64,000 nucleotides of DNA from Meandrina meandrites. Its lineage: Eukaryota; Cnidaria; Anthozoa; Scleractinia; Meandrinidae. Both the position numbers and the translations under genes were made by a program. Below the pieces are notes generated by a model. That model was not told the DNA's origin. It saw nothing but the letters and a program-made list of their open reading frames with translations, and searched no databases. Below, one piece after another: positions 23,027 to 35,900 of the stretch; within the stretch, counting starts at the first letter, position 1; each line of letters starts with the position of its first letter. The DNA lies in NCBI GenBank assembly GCA_963693305.1, contig OY855903.1, forward strand, positions 28,317,955-28,381,954, given 5' to 3'.

Positions 23027-23796
23027 TAAAAGATAAAAATTTATCACAGTTTAAGTTATTAGCAAGCCACAAAAGGTCGAAAGTATGCCATGGCAATGCA
23101 TTTTTAAGTCAATTCATTGGTAAATAGCTGTACAAATGTGTGCTGGTAATTAAAGTTATTTCATGAGCAAAGGTGTAGCTGTAATAGAATGCCAAAGCCA
23201 GAAGTGCTGAGCCACCTTGAACACAGAGCAAACCTGTTCAAGGGAAGGGCATATCCTCCTTTATGTGCTTCACTGGCAATATTGATTCCCTTAAACAGGA
23301 CTGTCCTATAACAAATGCAAACAACCAAGCCTCCAAGCATACTGATAGTGTTACTGATAGCAAAATCAGGGGTGCTCTGTGGACTGGATCCACCTGGGTG
23401 ACCTGGGTCCATGTTTTTGCATGTTTCTCCAAGGAAATGGTTGTTTCTAAATTGCAGTTTATTTAAGATCTGATTTTATGGCAATAAAACAAGAATTGAA
23501 ACTCAAGGACATGTAAAACTACTGGAAATACTTGAGGGAAAAATGAAATGAGAGGTGGAACTCAATGAATAGGCAAATTGCGATATGTTAAAATTCTCCC
23601 ACTAATTGAGTGTATTCGCTTCTCGGTTTTTGCTGTCAGGCACTTTACAAACAACAACTCTGTTAGTGGTTTTAGTCTTGAATCTCCGCATCAAAGTCAT
23701 TTTGTTAAGTTCCTTCTGTTTGTAATCATGGTGCAAAAGAAATCAAAGTACTAACAAAATAAACAAATTGGACGACAAAAAATGCTTTGTATGATT

Positions 23797-23802
23797 TTTA
23801 TT
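23797..23802 (-). promoter_or_regulatory. Candidate POGLUT polyadenylation signal
   Basis: AATAAA on the minus strand about 180 bases after the HDEL stop codon. Confidence 0.55.
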
Positions 23803-23982
23803 GACTTAAATTAGTATCAGAAAATTCCGTTTTCTTTTATTCCTCAACTGTTAAATTAAAAATTCTAGGTGCACATTTTCCACTGAGTACATGACATTTT
23901 GTCATAAACAATAGTAAACAAACTATGACATCTTAATATATATTAACTAAACTCTTCTTTTCACCGTACAACAAAGTTAGCT

Positions 23983-26900
23983 TTAAAGTTCATCATGGAG
24001 CTGCAAAAAAAAGAACAGTCAGTGTTGAGTATTTTGAAACTGTCGGCTGTTGCATTCTAATGTCTACTTGTGAGACATGAAACCTTCCACCATCCTCTAA
24101 CATTAAGGCTTCAGGACGTCCGCGTGAAGATTTCTGGTCTATAGGTTTTTGTCAAAATATTTTTTTACCACGGTCGGATAATGAGTTGTGTCAGAAATAC
24201 AAAAAAAGTGGGGGTCACCAACTTTGTTTCATATATAAAGCCTGTGGAAAACTACCCTGATTTTGAAAAATTGGCGCACGTAATTTAGCATGGTTTACAG
24301 GGTTTGTAGTTTGGAATATCGATAATGAGTAAACGGAGGAAAACGATTTTGGTCATATTTTGTAGAAGTCCTGTTCCATAAATGATTCCTAGTTTTGCCA
24401 TCCTTTTTGCAAGACTTGACCCTGAAAAAGCCATTGAAACCGTCGTATGGCAAAACGAAAAGCTCAGAAAGCGCAATTTGAACATGCGTGGAACATTGTC
24501 ACCATCACATTCTTTAATTAAAGGTCAAATGAAACGAAGTTTTAGTTGAGCTACCTGACATGTTTTAGAAATGGGGACTTTTGGGCACCTCCTAGAATTA
24601 TTTTGTGTTCACACCTATACTGGGTTTTAAGCCGCAAACGTCCTGATTGTTCATTCGTTCATTCATGTATTCTTCATACCTTCCTTTGTTTGATCATTCT
24701 TTCGTTCGTTATGAGTAGTAGAATAAATAACTTATACATGACTTCTTCTAAGGACTACTGGCCCACACTATATGATACTCCTGGCTTCTAATTCATTTTA
24801 CCTCCTGGCTTTTGATGCAGTTGCATTTAGAATCTCTATCACTGGGCTGTTGTATGTGTTCCATGCCTGAGTGCTTCCTAGGCTTGGTAGTCTGTCGTTT
24901 AGCATACTCCTACAAAAGAGTTCAAGCTAAGACTTGGACAAAGAAATTGACTAACTACATAAAAATAGCAAACTTTTTAAATTTTCTTTTTATATATGTA
25001 TATTTTTAGTATCTATTTATGTTGTATCCCCAAATTAGTACGGGATTTTCCCAGGTATGTGGAATCGACACGTTAATAAAGTTTTACATACTTACGTACT
25101 TGCTATTAAACACTTGCTGCATCAGTATTATAAGACTATTTCACCGTTTATAGCCACTCTGCACCAGTATTAACTATTATTATTTCACTCACGATTGTTG
25201 GATATGAGATCGTTACAGCCAACTAGGCGCTACTCGTCTTGTTGGCTTTCTCCTGTGTGCGCTCATTGAATAATTGTTAATAATAATAATTTTTATTAAT
25301 TTTCTGATCATCTATTGAAAGATCTCAAAATGTAACAGAAAAAAATTAAATCTTAAAGGGACTGTTTCACGGCTCGGTGCATGAACAGGCTATAGCGCTC
25401 GCCCATTCGATTCCATTGATTAAGAAGCAATCGGAAGTGTGTAGATGACTCTTGTGGAAAATTTCGCGGTCATTCGTGAAAACGTGCAATAGGGGTGTTA
25501 TTTCTCATTAAAATTCCTTTTGTTTGTTCCGACTCTTAAAGTACCTTGTTCACTTTGCTATCGACCACATGTATCACAGAAAACTCGAGCTAAAATAAAT
25601 TTTATGCAGATGTAATAGTATGAATAGCCTATCATTGTAATACCAGAAACAGTGAAGCACAAACTTCACGAAAAATGTCCTCAGATTTTCACAGAAAATC
25701 TCAAACTTAAAGTTGAACATCGGCCCGTACAATTTATTCTGCATGGACACAAGCATGTAAAAGTATGCACAGCCTATCACTTCATGAATTATTTCTTCGC
25801 ATTCAATTGGTTTATTGACAATGAAATTGAGTAGGCCAGGTAATAGCTTGCACATGTGCCAAACTGTGAAGTTGTCCCTTAAAATGCGTGGTTCCAGAAA
25901 ATCCAATAGCCCTTATGCATGTTTACGATAAGCTAATTTGACCACCAAGCCTCGCTTTCGAAGTGCAAACTTGCAGATTTTATCATGAACGAATTCCCAA
26001 AGCAGCAAAGATGGAAGAGAATACCCAGGTGAAAACTGCATGAAGGTGGCAGAGGGATGAGAATAATTTGCGTAAACGAGGCTTAGTGGAGAAAATTTGA
26101 CCATCGATGTCATCACACATAAGCCGTACGTATTAATCTTCAAACATTCTTTAAAGTTTTTGGCCTTTGAGAGCCCCCCACCACTAGGAATTTCTAATCC
26201 CTTCTGTGGACATTTTCTGGAACCACACAATACAAACTTAACTAGTTTTAAATATGTGGTTTTCCAAAGCCTTCTTTGTCATTTGTTACTGTGACTTTGT
26301 GAAATCGCCTCAAAGAAGATGCCAAACAGTTTGAATTTAAATCACATGATAACCAACGCCTTTTTTTGCTTTTAAAATTGTTCTACTTCTACACCTGTCT
26401 CGACTGATACCTAAAGAAGTTGAAGAAAGTCGTGTGGAATTACATCTGAACACCTGTACCCACAATGTAACGCAATATACCATGATGCATGGGTGTCCAA
26501 AGTGAAGAAAATGTGGAAAGCAGAAGTACCCGAACTTTCCATGCTAAAATTCTTCACATCATAGAAACGAAACACACCAAAACTTGGGAAGCTTCGGAAA
26601 ACCACTTAGAACTTACACAACTACCACAATGTTTGTGTTATTTAACAACTTTTCTGTCTAAACATTTCCGAGTTTTCCTGGCAAAACAAAACATGAGTTA
26701 AACAGGGACCAGTTTGCCCGATAAATATCCACGTGCCACTTTAATCACTTCTAAATTGAGGATGGTCTAACCTTGAAAAGGATCCAGTGGTAACAGAAAA
26801 TATGATCAGAGAGTAAGTTACTTCTTGCGTATGATTGAGCATTTTTTGCTATCTGCTGAGCCTGTTGATATGAAATACAACTTTCAGTCAATCCACTGCC

Positions 26901-29900
26901 AGGGAACATAATATGGCTGCTTTGAGTACATCATTAAGCCAACACTTCCTCAATGCGGCAGAATGAGTAAGCTGCCCTTATACCATCAAGTATGACAGTA
27001 TACACTTGATGTGTCACTTTTGACTAACAAATCAAGCATTTCAAAATAAAAAATTATGTTGCTTCATAGTGACTCCTAGATGACACTCTTTCAAAACTTG
27101 ATAACTTTTCTCATACCCATTGCAGCAATACTATTTTCCAAGCACACTTTCATTGAAGTAGGTGGGCCCTGGGCGTTGAGCAAATCTCGAAAGTATTGAT
27201 AGCTCGTGAACAAAACATGACCGTATGGCACCAAAACATTGTCAATTTCGCGACCTGACCGCAAACATTTCCTTGGTCAAAAGTGACACATAAACCAGAC
27301 GAAACAGTCGAGGTTTTAAAAGTAAAACTATGTGCTAAATTCGTCATGCGTCAAGTATGGACGCAAATGGTAGTATAATGCTAAAAATATTATGGGCAGA
27401 CAAAATAAACTATAGGTACTTAGTGATAGTGCCTTCATTACTTCTTATACCTTTTCATCATTGGCCATGGCCCACTTTAGCTGTTTTTCTAAGTCACTGA
27501 GGTCTCTCTTGAAAGGCACATAATGGATCCATGGCTGAAGATCTCCATAGAAGTGTTCATAATACGATGATTGCTGTTTAAATACTAATGAATCCCCAGC
27601 CAGAAGGTATGGTAAGCGGTACGCTGCCACTGTTCCATCAACATTTATCTGGTATTTCCACTACAAATATAAATAAATACAAACTAGTTAAAGAAACCCA
27701 GAGAGTACATATGCAGTACCTACCCCACCCATCTATATAAAGGTTGTGCAAAGATGTCAGGCCTCCCCCCTCCATCCCTAAGCCTCCCCACCCTGATACA
27801 AAGTGACTACTTAAACCCCAGAAAACCATGTAAAGGATGGTGAATCGAACACTATGCCTGGGTTTGATAAAGAGGTCCCCATGTCCAGTATAAAACAATA
27901 GCAATATATGACATTTATAGTTCATAAAAACGGCTGTGCATTTAAACAAACACTCCTGACTGCAGACTGTCGATGAATTCACAACAACAAACTGAATGAG
28001 ATGAGAGACTAAGAGCCTGGAATTGCAGTGAAGTATCATGTTAAACGTTCAACCAAGAGATAGTGGAGGGGCTTCAATTGACAATTCATCAGAACTTTGC
28101 AAGCTAAGATGAAATAGAAAATACCAGGTTGGTGGCAAAAGCAACTAAACGTTAAAACAAAAGGTTTAATCATCAACAAATTGCTTGCTATCAACAAAGA
28201 ATTGGACAAAGAATTGATAAATTTGGAGGAAGTAGAAAAAGTGACTTTTTTCAAGCTCTTGGTAACATTTTTGTCAACATTCCACCACCACTGGAAGATG
28301 TTTTTGTTTTAAAGTAAGGTTAAGAATAAGTAACCTTTTTGAAAGAATGGGATTGAGGAGCTTAAACTTTTGGTCAAACAGAAAACCATGGAATCTGAGA
28401 AAGTAGATTGAGTGCTAGGGTTAAGCCTGAGTGAAACTCACAATCCAGTGACAGCCTGTTGCCCTTTCTGCATTCTCCTTTTTAAATCCAAGAGTGAATG
28501 TAGACATCAATTTAAGATAACAGACTGGAGACCCAGACAAAATAGGTAAATTAAACTACAGTTATCATTGATTCACATTATCATTCATTGTTTCACACAG
28601 GTGTGAAACAAAAGTGCCAGTAATATGAGATTGTGAATGTCATCAGTCCTGGGTTAGTTTTCTCTCACTCGACTGCCTAAAGTCATTATGGGGTCTTATA
28701 AATTTGGCATCTGTTTACTTGATTAGCCATGTTCACATCCTCTTTCTCAATCCCAATCATAAAACAGAGAGAGAGTATATTGCAAATGCTGTCCTGTGCA
28801 CTATAACATTGTTTGTTGTTGCAAACAAACATACCAACCTGTTTTAAGTTCTCATTTGCAAGATATGGCTTTAAGATCAGTTAAACTAACTCTGAGGCTA
28901 TTACTTTGTTAACACCGGTTAGTCTTAATTAAACTTTGGTGCCTTAGGGACCTGTGTTTTGAGCATTGCCCTTAATATTGGGCAGTCCCTTAAAAGAGTG
29001 AGTGGAAGAACATAGTCAATAAGAAACATTCATGATCACCTTGAAGAATTCAAAGAAGGAGATGTGCTTAGCTTTGGGACCATATTTGCTCTCATCATAT
29101 TTGAAGAAAAAGAAGTTTGTAAGTGCAGCGTCAAAAAGCTCTGGATTCTTTCTTGCCATCATAACAAGCTTAAGCCGTTCTTCTCGACTGTCACGTCCAC
29201 GCCAAAATGCTTTGTTAATCTTGTCTGACCACTTTGGACTTCCATTAGACTGAACAGAAAGCATGTCCAAAGAAACTCTGAAATTGAAAAAAAGTTAAGT
29301 ATTCTAAATTGAGACGTCAAGTTGGTCCTAGCAGCAACTCTTAATCAGACATACATGAAACTTATGCAATGTAGTACTAGGTAGATGGGCAGGCAGGCAG
29401 ACAGGTAGGCAGGCAGGTAGGTAGGTAGGTAGCTAGCTAGGTAGGTAGGCAGGTAGGGAGGCAGGTAGGCAGGTAGGCAGGCAGGCAGGCAGGCAGGCAG
29501 GTAGGTAGGTAGGCAGGCAGGCAGGCAGGTAGGTAGGTAGGCAGGCAGGCAGGCAGGTAGGTAGGTAGGCAGGCAGGTAGGTAGGTAGGCAGGCAGGTAG
29601 GTAGGTAGGTAGGTAGGTAGGTAGGTCAGTCGGTAGGTAGGTAGATAGGTAGGTATGTAGGTAGGTAGGTAGATAGGCAGGCAGGTAGGTAGGTAGGTAA
29701 GCAGGTAGGTAGGTAGGTAGGTAGGTAGGTAGGTAGGTAGGCAGGCAGGTAACTAGGTAGGGAGGCAAGGTAGGTAGGCAGGCAGGTAGGTAGGTAGGCA
29801 GGCAGGCAGGCAGATAGGTAGGTAGGTAGGTAGGCAGGCAGGCAGGCAGGTAGGTAGGTAGGTAGATAGGTAGGTAGATAGGCAGGCAGGCAGGCAGGTA

Positions 29901-32900
29901 GGTAGGTAGACAGGCAGGTAGGTAGGTAGGTAGGTTGGTAGGTAGATAGGTAGGTATGTAGGTAGGCAGGCAGGCAGGCAGGTAGGTAGACAGGCAGGTA
30001 GGTAGGTAGGTAGGTAGGTAGGTAGGTAGGAAGGTAGGTAGGTAGGTAGACAGGCAGGTAGGTAGGTAGATAGGCAGGTAGGTAGGTAGACAGGCAGGTA
30101 GGTAGGTAGGTAGGTAGGTAGGTAGGTGGGTATGTAGGTAGGTAGGCAGGCAGGCAGGTAGGTAGGTAGGTAGGTATGTAGGTAGGTAGGTAGGTAGGTA
30201 GGTAGGTAGGTGGGTAGGTAGGTAGGTAGGCAGGCAGGCAGGTAGGTAGGTAGGTAGGTATGTAGGTAGGTAGGTGGGTAGGTAGGTAGGTAGGCAGGCA
30301 GGCAGGTAGGTAGGTAGGTAGGTATGTAGGTAGGTAGGTGGGTAGGTAGGTAGGTAGACAGGCAGGCAGGTAGGTAGACAGGCAGGTAGGTAGGTAGGTA
30401 GGTAGGTAGGTAGGTAGGTAGGTAGGTAGGTAGGTAGGTAGGTAGGTAGGTAGGTAGGTAGGTGGGTAGGTAGGTAGGTAGGTGGGTAGGTAGGTAGGTA
30501 GGTAGGTAGGTGGGTAGGTAGGTAGGTAGGTGGGTAGGTAGGTAGGTAGGTAGGTAGGTGGGTAGGTAGGTAGGTAGACAGGCAGGTAGGTAGGTAGGTA
30601 GGTAGGTAGGTAGGTAGGCAGGTAGGTAGGTAGGTAGGTAGGTAGGTGGGTAGGTAGGTAGGTAGGTAGGTAGGTAGGTAGGTGGGTAGGTAGGTAGGTA
30701 GGTAGGTAGGTGGGTAGGTAGGTAGGTAGGTGGGTAGGTAGGTAGGTAGGTAGGTAGGTAGGTAGGTAGGTGGGTAGGTAGGTAGGTAGACAGGCAGGTA
30801 GGTAGGTAGGTAGGTAGGTAGGTAGGTAGGTAGGTAGGTAGGTGGGTAGGTAGGTAGGTAGGTAGGTAGGTAGGTAGGTGGGTAGGTAGGTAGGTAGACA
30901 GGCAGGTAGGTAGGTAGGTAGGTAGGTAGGTATGTAGGTAGGTAGGTGGGTAGGTAGGTAGGTAGGCAGGCAGGCAGGTAGGTAGGTAGGTAGGTAAGCA
31001 GGTAGGTAGGTAGGTAAGCAGGTAGGTAGGTAGGCAGGCAGGTAGGTAGGTCGGGAGGCAGGTAGGTAGGCAGGCAGGCAGGCAGGCAGGCAGGTAGGTA
31101 CATACCTTCCCATTGTCTCAAGTGTAGACTCTGTGAGATCATATGTTGGCATGACAATGTCTAAGGTATCATCTGAACCACACCAGGAAAGCACAGGAAT
31201 AGGATTTGTGTTGACCTTTACAAGAGGCCAGTCACCAAGGTTCACAAAAAACTCCATGTCAGGAAGAACTACCTAAAATAATTAAACTACATATTTGACT
31301 TTTCAAGAAACCAATTGAAAGGCATTTTCAAGAGTAGAATACTGGCCCATTTGTCAAGTCATAATATGGAAAGAGGCAATATGAGAATTAGAGAACAAGA
31401 AATCCTTTTGTTTTATATTCATTCATCCAATGTTGAGACAATTGCTAAGCTATGGCTAGAGTGAAGAATGACCTGATTGCTGAAAGGAGCTTACCACCAC
31501 ACAAAATATTCACGAATAAAAATGAAATTATATTACTCACAAAAAGTTCACTAGAAAAAAGACTAAGGCATCTAAAATAATTAAAAAAGCACAAATGTAG
31601 CACCAAAATAGATCAAAGAAATCAGTCACAAAACACTTTTAACTTCATTTCTGCTTGATAATGTGCATTTTAGGTTGCCTTTATTATTGTTACTTATTTT
31701 TTTGGGACTAAGAGAGTGTACATGTAATTCACAAGTTTCTAATGATCCGCTAAACAGTCACGCAACTTGTCGCTAGAGTTGAAATGTGGCGCTCAATTCA
31801 CTCGCGTATCATTCCCTATGTTTTACAGTAGGCAATTAAAATCTTGTGAGAAGCTCAAGCCATCGTACTTACAGTTTTTAAAGCTTCTCTCGAGATGAGA
31901 GTCTCGTCTCTCGAGTCGAGAGTCTCGTCTCGAGAGACGAGATTCTCGTCTCGCGAGAGGGTGGTAACTTACTTTTGAGCGGTTCTGTAATTTTTGTGAC
32001 TGGGCCTCATACTGTAAATAGATTCATTTACCTTCCTAGCAAGAGACAAGAGTATGTTGTCCATAAACATTGAAAATCCTACATGCTGACCATATGTCTT
32101 GCGGTAAACCTGAAACAACAACAACAACAATTTTTTTTCATTGAATGGATAGTACTTTTTTGTATGCAGACCTTAGAAAATTTCATTCATTATTCAAGGA
32201 CCTTTTAAGGACAATTGAACAATATTGTCCACAGAATCACAGGTATTATGCATAATTATAAGGCACTGCCTTGATCACATGCTGGTTAAAATACTAAAGG
32301 CCGGTTTCCAGGCAATGATTCGTCGAGCTGATTCGTTGCAAACAAATTTACATGGTGTGATTCGTCGGCCCGATTGTCTTTGGCATATCTGAATTACGAG
32401 GATGAAAATTGGCCCAATTTTTAAAATCTGTTCCACTGCAACAGATTTTCAAAAATCAGGCCGATTTTTAACAACACAGTCATTTTCATATGAAAACTGT
32501 GCCAAATCATGCCGACAAATCGTAGTGTGTAAACCGGCCTTAAATTACTAAACCAAAAATAGGCAATACAACTGGTCCAGTCCCTGTTACACTATATGGG
32601 TAAGGCATGTAGGATTTATAAATATGCTACTTTGCAAATCAAAAGGGAGTAAATGAAAAGTGAACATTATAAGAAACATTTAACTCATTATATAAAATGT
32701 TACTCAAAAGCTCACCTGGTTATTAATAACAGAATAATGGCAAATTGCATGATGAGTTCCAAACCGATGAACAGCTTCTTTTGCTAATTCCTTCAAGTTT
32801 ATTTGGGCAAATGGCAAGAGATCTTTTTCTATTTGTGAGTATGTTTGTGGACAATTCATGGCTTCTCTCCATCTGTTCTCATCTGGATCTGGGCAGTAGC

Positions 32901-35900
32901 AAGTCTCATGGTATACACCTCCTATATTTAATAAGCTGTTTATTAATACAACCTTATAAAATAAATGTAAACAATAACATGCAACTGATTTTAAAATTCA
33001 TTCAAATTATTTGACAGAGTCATTCATATGTTAGTTGTTAACTCTTTCCACACTTTTTCTCAGTCAAGTTTGGTATAAAGGTAAGCAAGCAAAATAATTC
33101 TACAAGAAAGAAAGCTCTTGCACCATTCAGCAGTATGATAGCTCCTTCCTAAAAGATAAGAATCCAAGTCAAGTTGAGATGCTATCAAAATGAATTTTTT
33201 AGGGGGGGGGGGGGGGAGGGAGGTATTCTATTAATATTGGGATTTAACCAACAATATCAGAGAGGTGTCCTTGGCAACTGGGTTCCCAGACATATGAAGC
33301 ATTCCAAAGGGCTCTACAAACTCGTCACATGATTCTCCATGCCGCAGCTTATGTATGTACACTTGTTTAGGGTTGCACATATACTGAGTTGGCAGTCTAG
33401 ACTAGACCAATCAGCTATATAGAGAATGATATCTTTTAGAAGTCGCAAAAAGCTGGCTCCACATCTAGGTTGCAATTGGTCTCCTTTAGGAGATATTTTT
33501 TTGAACAACAGATGGACCAAGAGTGTAGAAAAGGAGGATGCTTGAATTTTACACTGACACTTAATAAGGCATAGATCATTTTTAGAGAAATATGTGGTCA
33601 ACCTTTATATGGACTGGGACTAGCCCGGTCGCATCATGTCATGTCAAGTAGACTGGGACTAGCCCGGTCAAACCTCACGTGTAGTTATTTGTAGTCGTTC
33701 ATCATTCGGATTTGTTATGCTCGAATAAATCGTCATTTAACAAGGAAATGGATGAACTCTTATCTATGATGAACGACTAGCGCCTTTGGAAACCCACAAG
33801 AGAAACATCTCGCGCAAAAACAAGCCATTCACGAGGACAATCGGCGAACTATGAGACGAAAACGTCGGCGAAACGTAACGGCGGCCATCTTGGATTTTAC
33901 CGCAAGCGAATCCTTCAATCCCACGCGACTTTCCACAGGCCAAAACGATGCCGAAACACAAGTGCCCCTTTCCCGAGTGTGTCTACGAGACCGGCGACGT
34001 CGCAGACGATCTAGCTGCTGTACTTATTTCTGTCCATGCGAAAGGAGTCCACACTAGCCCCCCAGCCGACGGCACGTCCACTCCAACCGCGAGGATCGAG
34101 AAAGTTCGCCGACCTACAATTTCGAGCGCTGGAACGAGCGAAGAGTGGTCATACTTCATGACACGTTGGACGGACTACGCTGAGGCAACGAAGGTACAAG
34201 GCAAGGACAAAGTGATCCAACTCCTCGAGTGTTGTGAAGAACAACTGAGGAAAGACCTGACACGAAATGCAGGCGGCTCCTTGACCAACAAAACGGCAGA
34301 GGAAGTCCTAGAGGCAATTAAAAAGCTTGCAGTCAGAGAAGAAAACGCCATGGTGGCCAGGGTCCAACTACACAACATGAGGCAAGATAGAGATGAGACG
34401 ATAAGGAACTTCTGTGCCCGCCTCCGCGGCCAAGCCGGTGTATGTAAATTCCTCGTCAAATGCCCTGATTGTGACAAAGACGTCAACTTCACAGAAAACG
34501 TCCTTCGAGATGTCATCACCCGAGGCCTGGTGGATGACGAAATCCAATTAGACCTGCTCGGGGAGAAACATCAAGACATGACATTGGAAGAAGTTTTACA
34601 ATATGTGGAGGCCAAAGAGTCTGGCAAGCGGTCGGCAGGGCGCCTCCTTCACACCCAAGGCGCGGAGGCAATGCGAAGTCAGTACCGCAAGCAGCAGAAC
34701 CCCGGTCGAAAGCCTCATGACAAACCTAACGACAAACCCAACGACAAACCCAACAGCGAGCCCTGTCATTACTGCGGTAAACTAGGCCATGGCCACAAAA
34801 CCTCCGCCAAAATACGAAAGCAAGAGTGCCCGGCTTTCGGCACCATTTGTCGACTATGTGGCTGCCGGAACCACTTTGCGACTGCATGCCAGAGCACCAA
34901 CAGGCCGCCCCAGCCAGGATTGCCAAACACCGCCAGCACGAACAGACAAGCTGAAGGCGCCATCTTCGACAGCCTATGCAGCGTCGCCAGCGGAGACCAC
35001 GAGGCCACCTACGGTATTGCTTTGGACCATCACCTTTACAACAACATGAATGATTGCTGGGTCCGACGAGCATCAAAGCCACAGCCACACATCTCGCTAA
35101 ACGTCTCCATCCACCCACAAGACTATGAAGCCCTAGGATACAAACCAGTCACCATGACACCCAAGTCCATACAGCTACCCGCCATGGCAGACACAGGCTG
35201 CCAAAGCTGTCTGGTCAGCTTGAGCATTATCCGCCGCCTTGGATTAAGCGAAGCAGACCTAATCCCTGTCACCACACGTATGCGTGCAGCCAACAACAGC
35301 GGCATAAGTATCCTCGGCGCGGTTATCCTACGATTGCCAGGCACAACCACACCCGAACAGCACCTTGCGACAAGGCAGATTGCATACGTCCCCAACGAGT
35401 CAGACCGCCTATTCATAAGCCGGGAGACCTGTCAAGACCTGGGAATCATTTCAGAAAGATTTCCCACCATAGGAGAGACACACTCCCCTCAACACAACCA
35501 CACCGCCACCACATCAGTTGGATCAGCAGACGAAACATGCCAACAGCCCAAACCACAGGCATGTGACTGCCTGCAGCGCCAGGCACCACCCCCTAAGCCG
35601 ACTGCGCTCCCCTTCCCAGCAACAGAGACCAACCGGGAACTCCTACAAGATTGGCTACTCAACTATTACAAGTCCAGCACATTCAACACATGTGAACATC
35701 AACAGCTCCCCCTTATGGACGGTCCCCCCATGCGACTCATGGTGAACCCAGATGCAGCGCCTGTGGTCCATCACACCCCAATCCCTGTCCCACTCCACTG
35801 GCAAGAGGCAGTCAAAGCTGGCCTCGACCAGGACGTTGCCCTCGGCGTCTTAGAGCCCGTACCAGTCGGAGAGCCAGTGACATGGTGCCACCGCATGGTC

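Larger units (their letters stand above)
20410..23796. other. Convergent spacer between PEPCK and POGLUT
   Basis: The two genes end toward each other here. Apart from the PEPCK 3' UTR, the TTAA element and an inverted-repeat element at 22770-23026, I see no supported gene. Confidence 0.6.

Noticed and set aside
29433..31257. Two very long minus-strand frames (over 540 codons) of Leu-Pro-Thr-Tyr repeats
   Set aside because: They come from the CTAC/CTGC tetranucleotide array, which has no stop in any frame on that strand. One merely runs on from POGLUT exon 5 past its splice donor.
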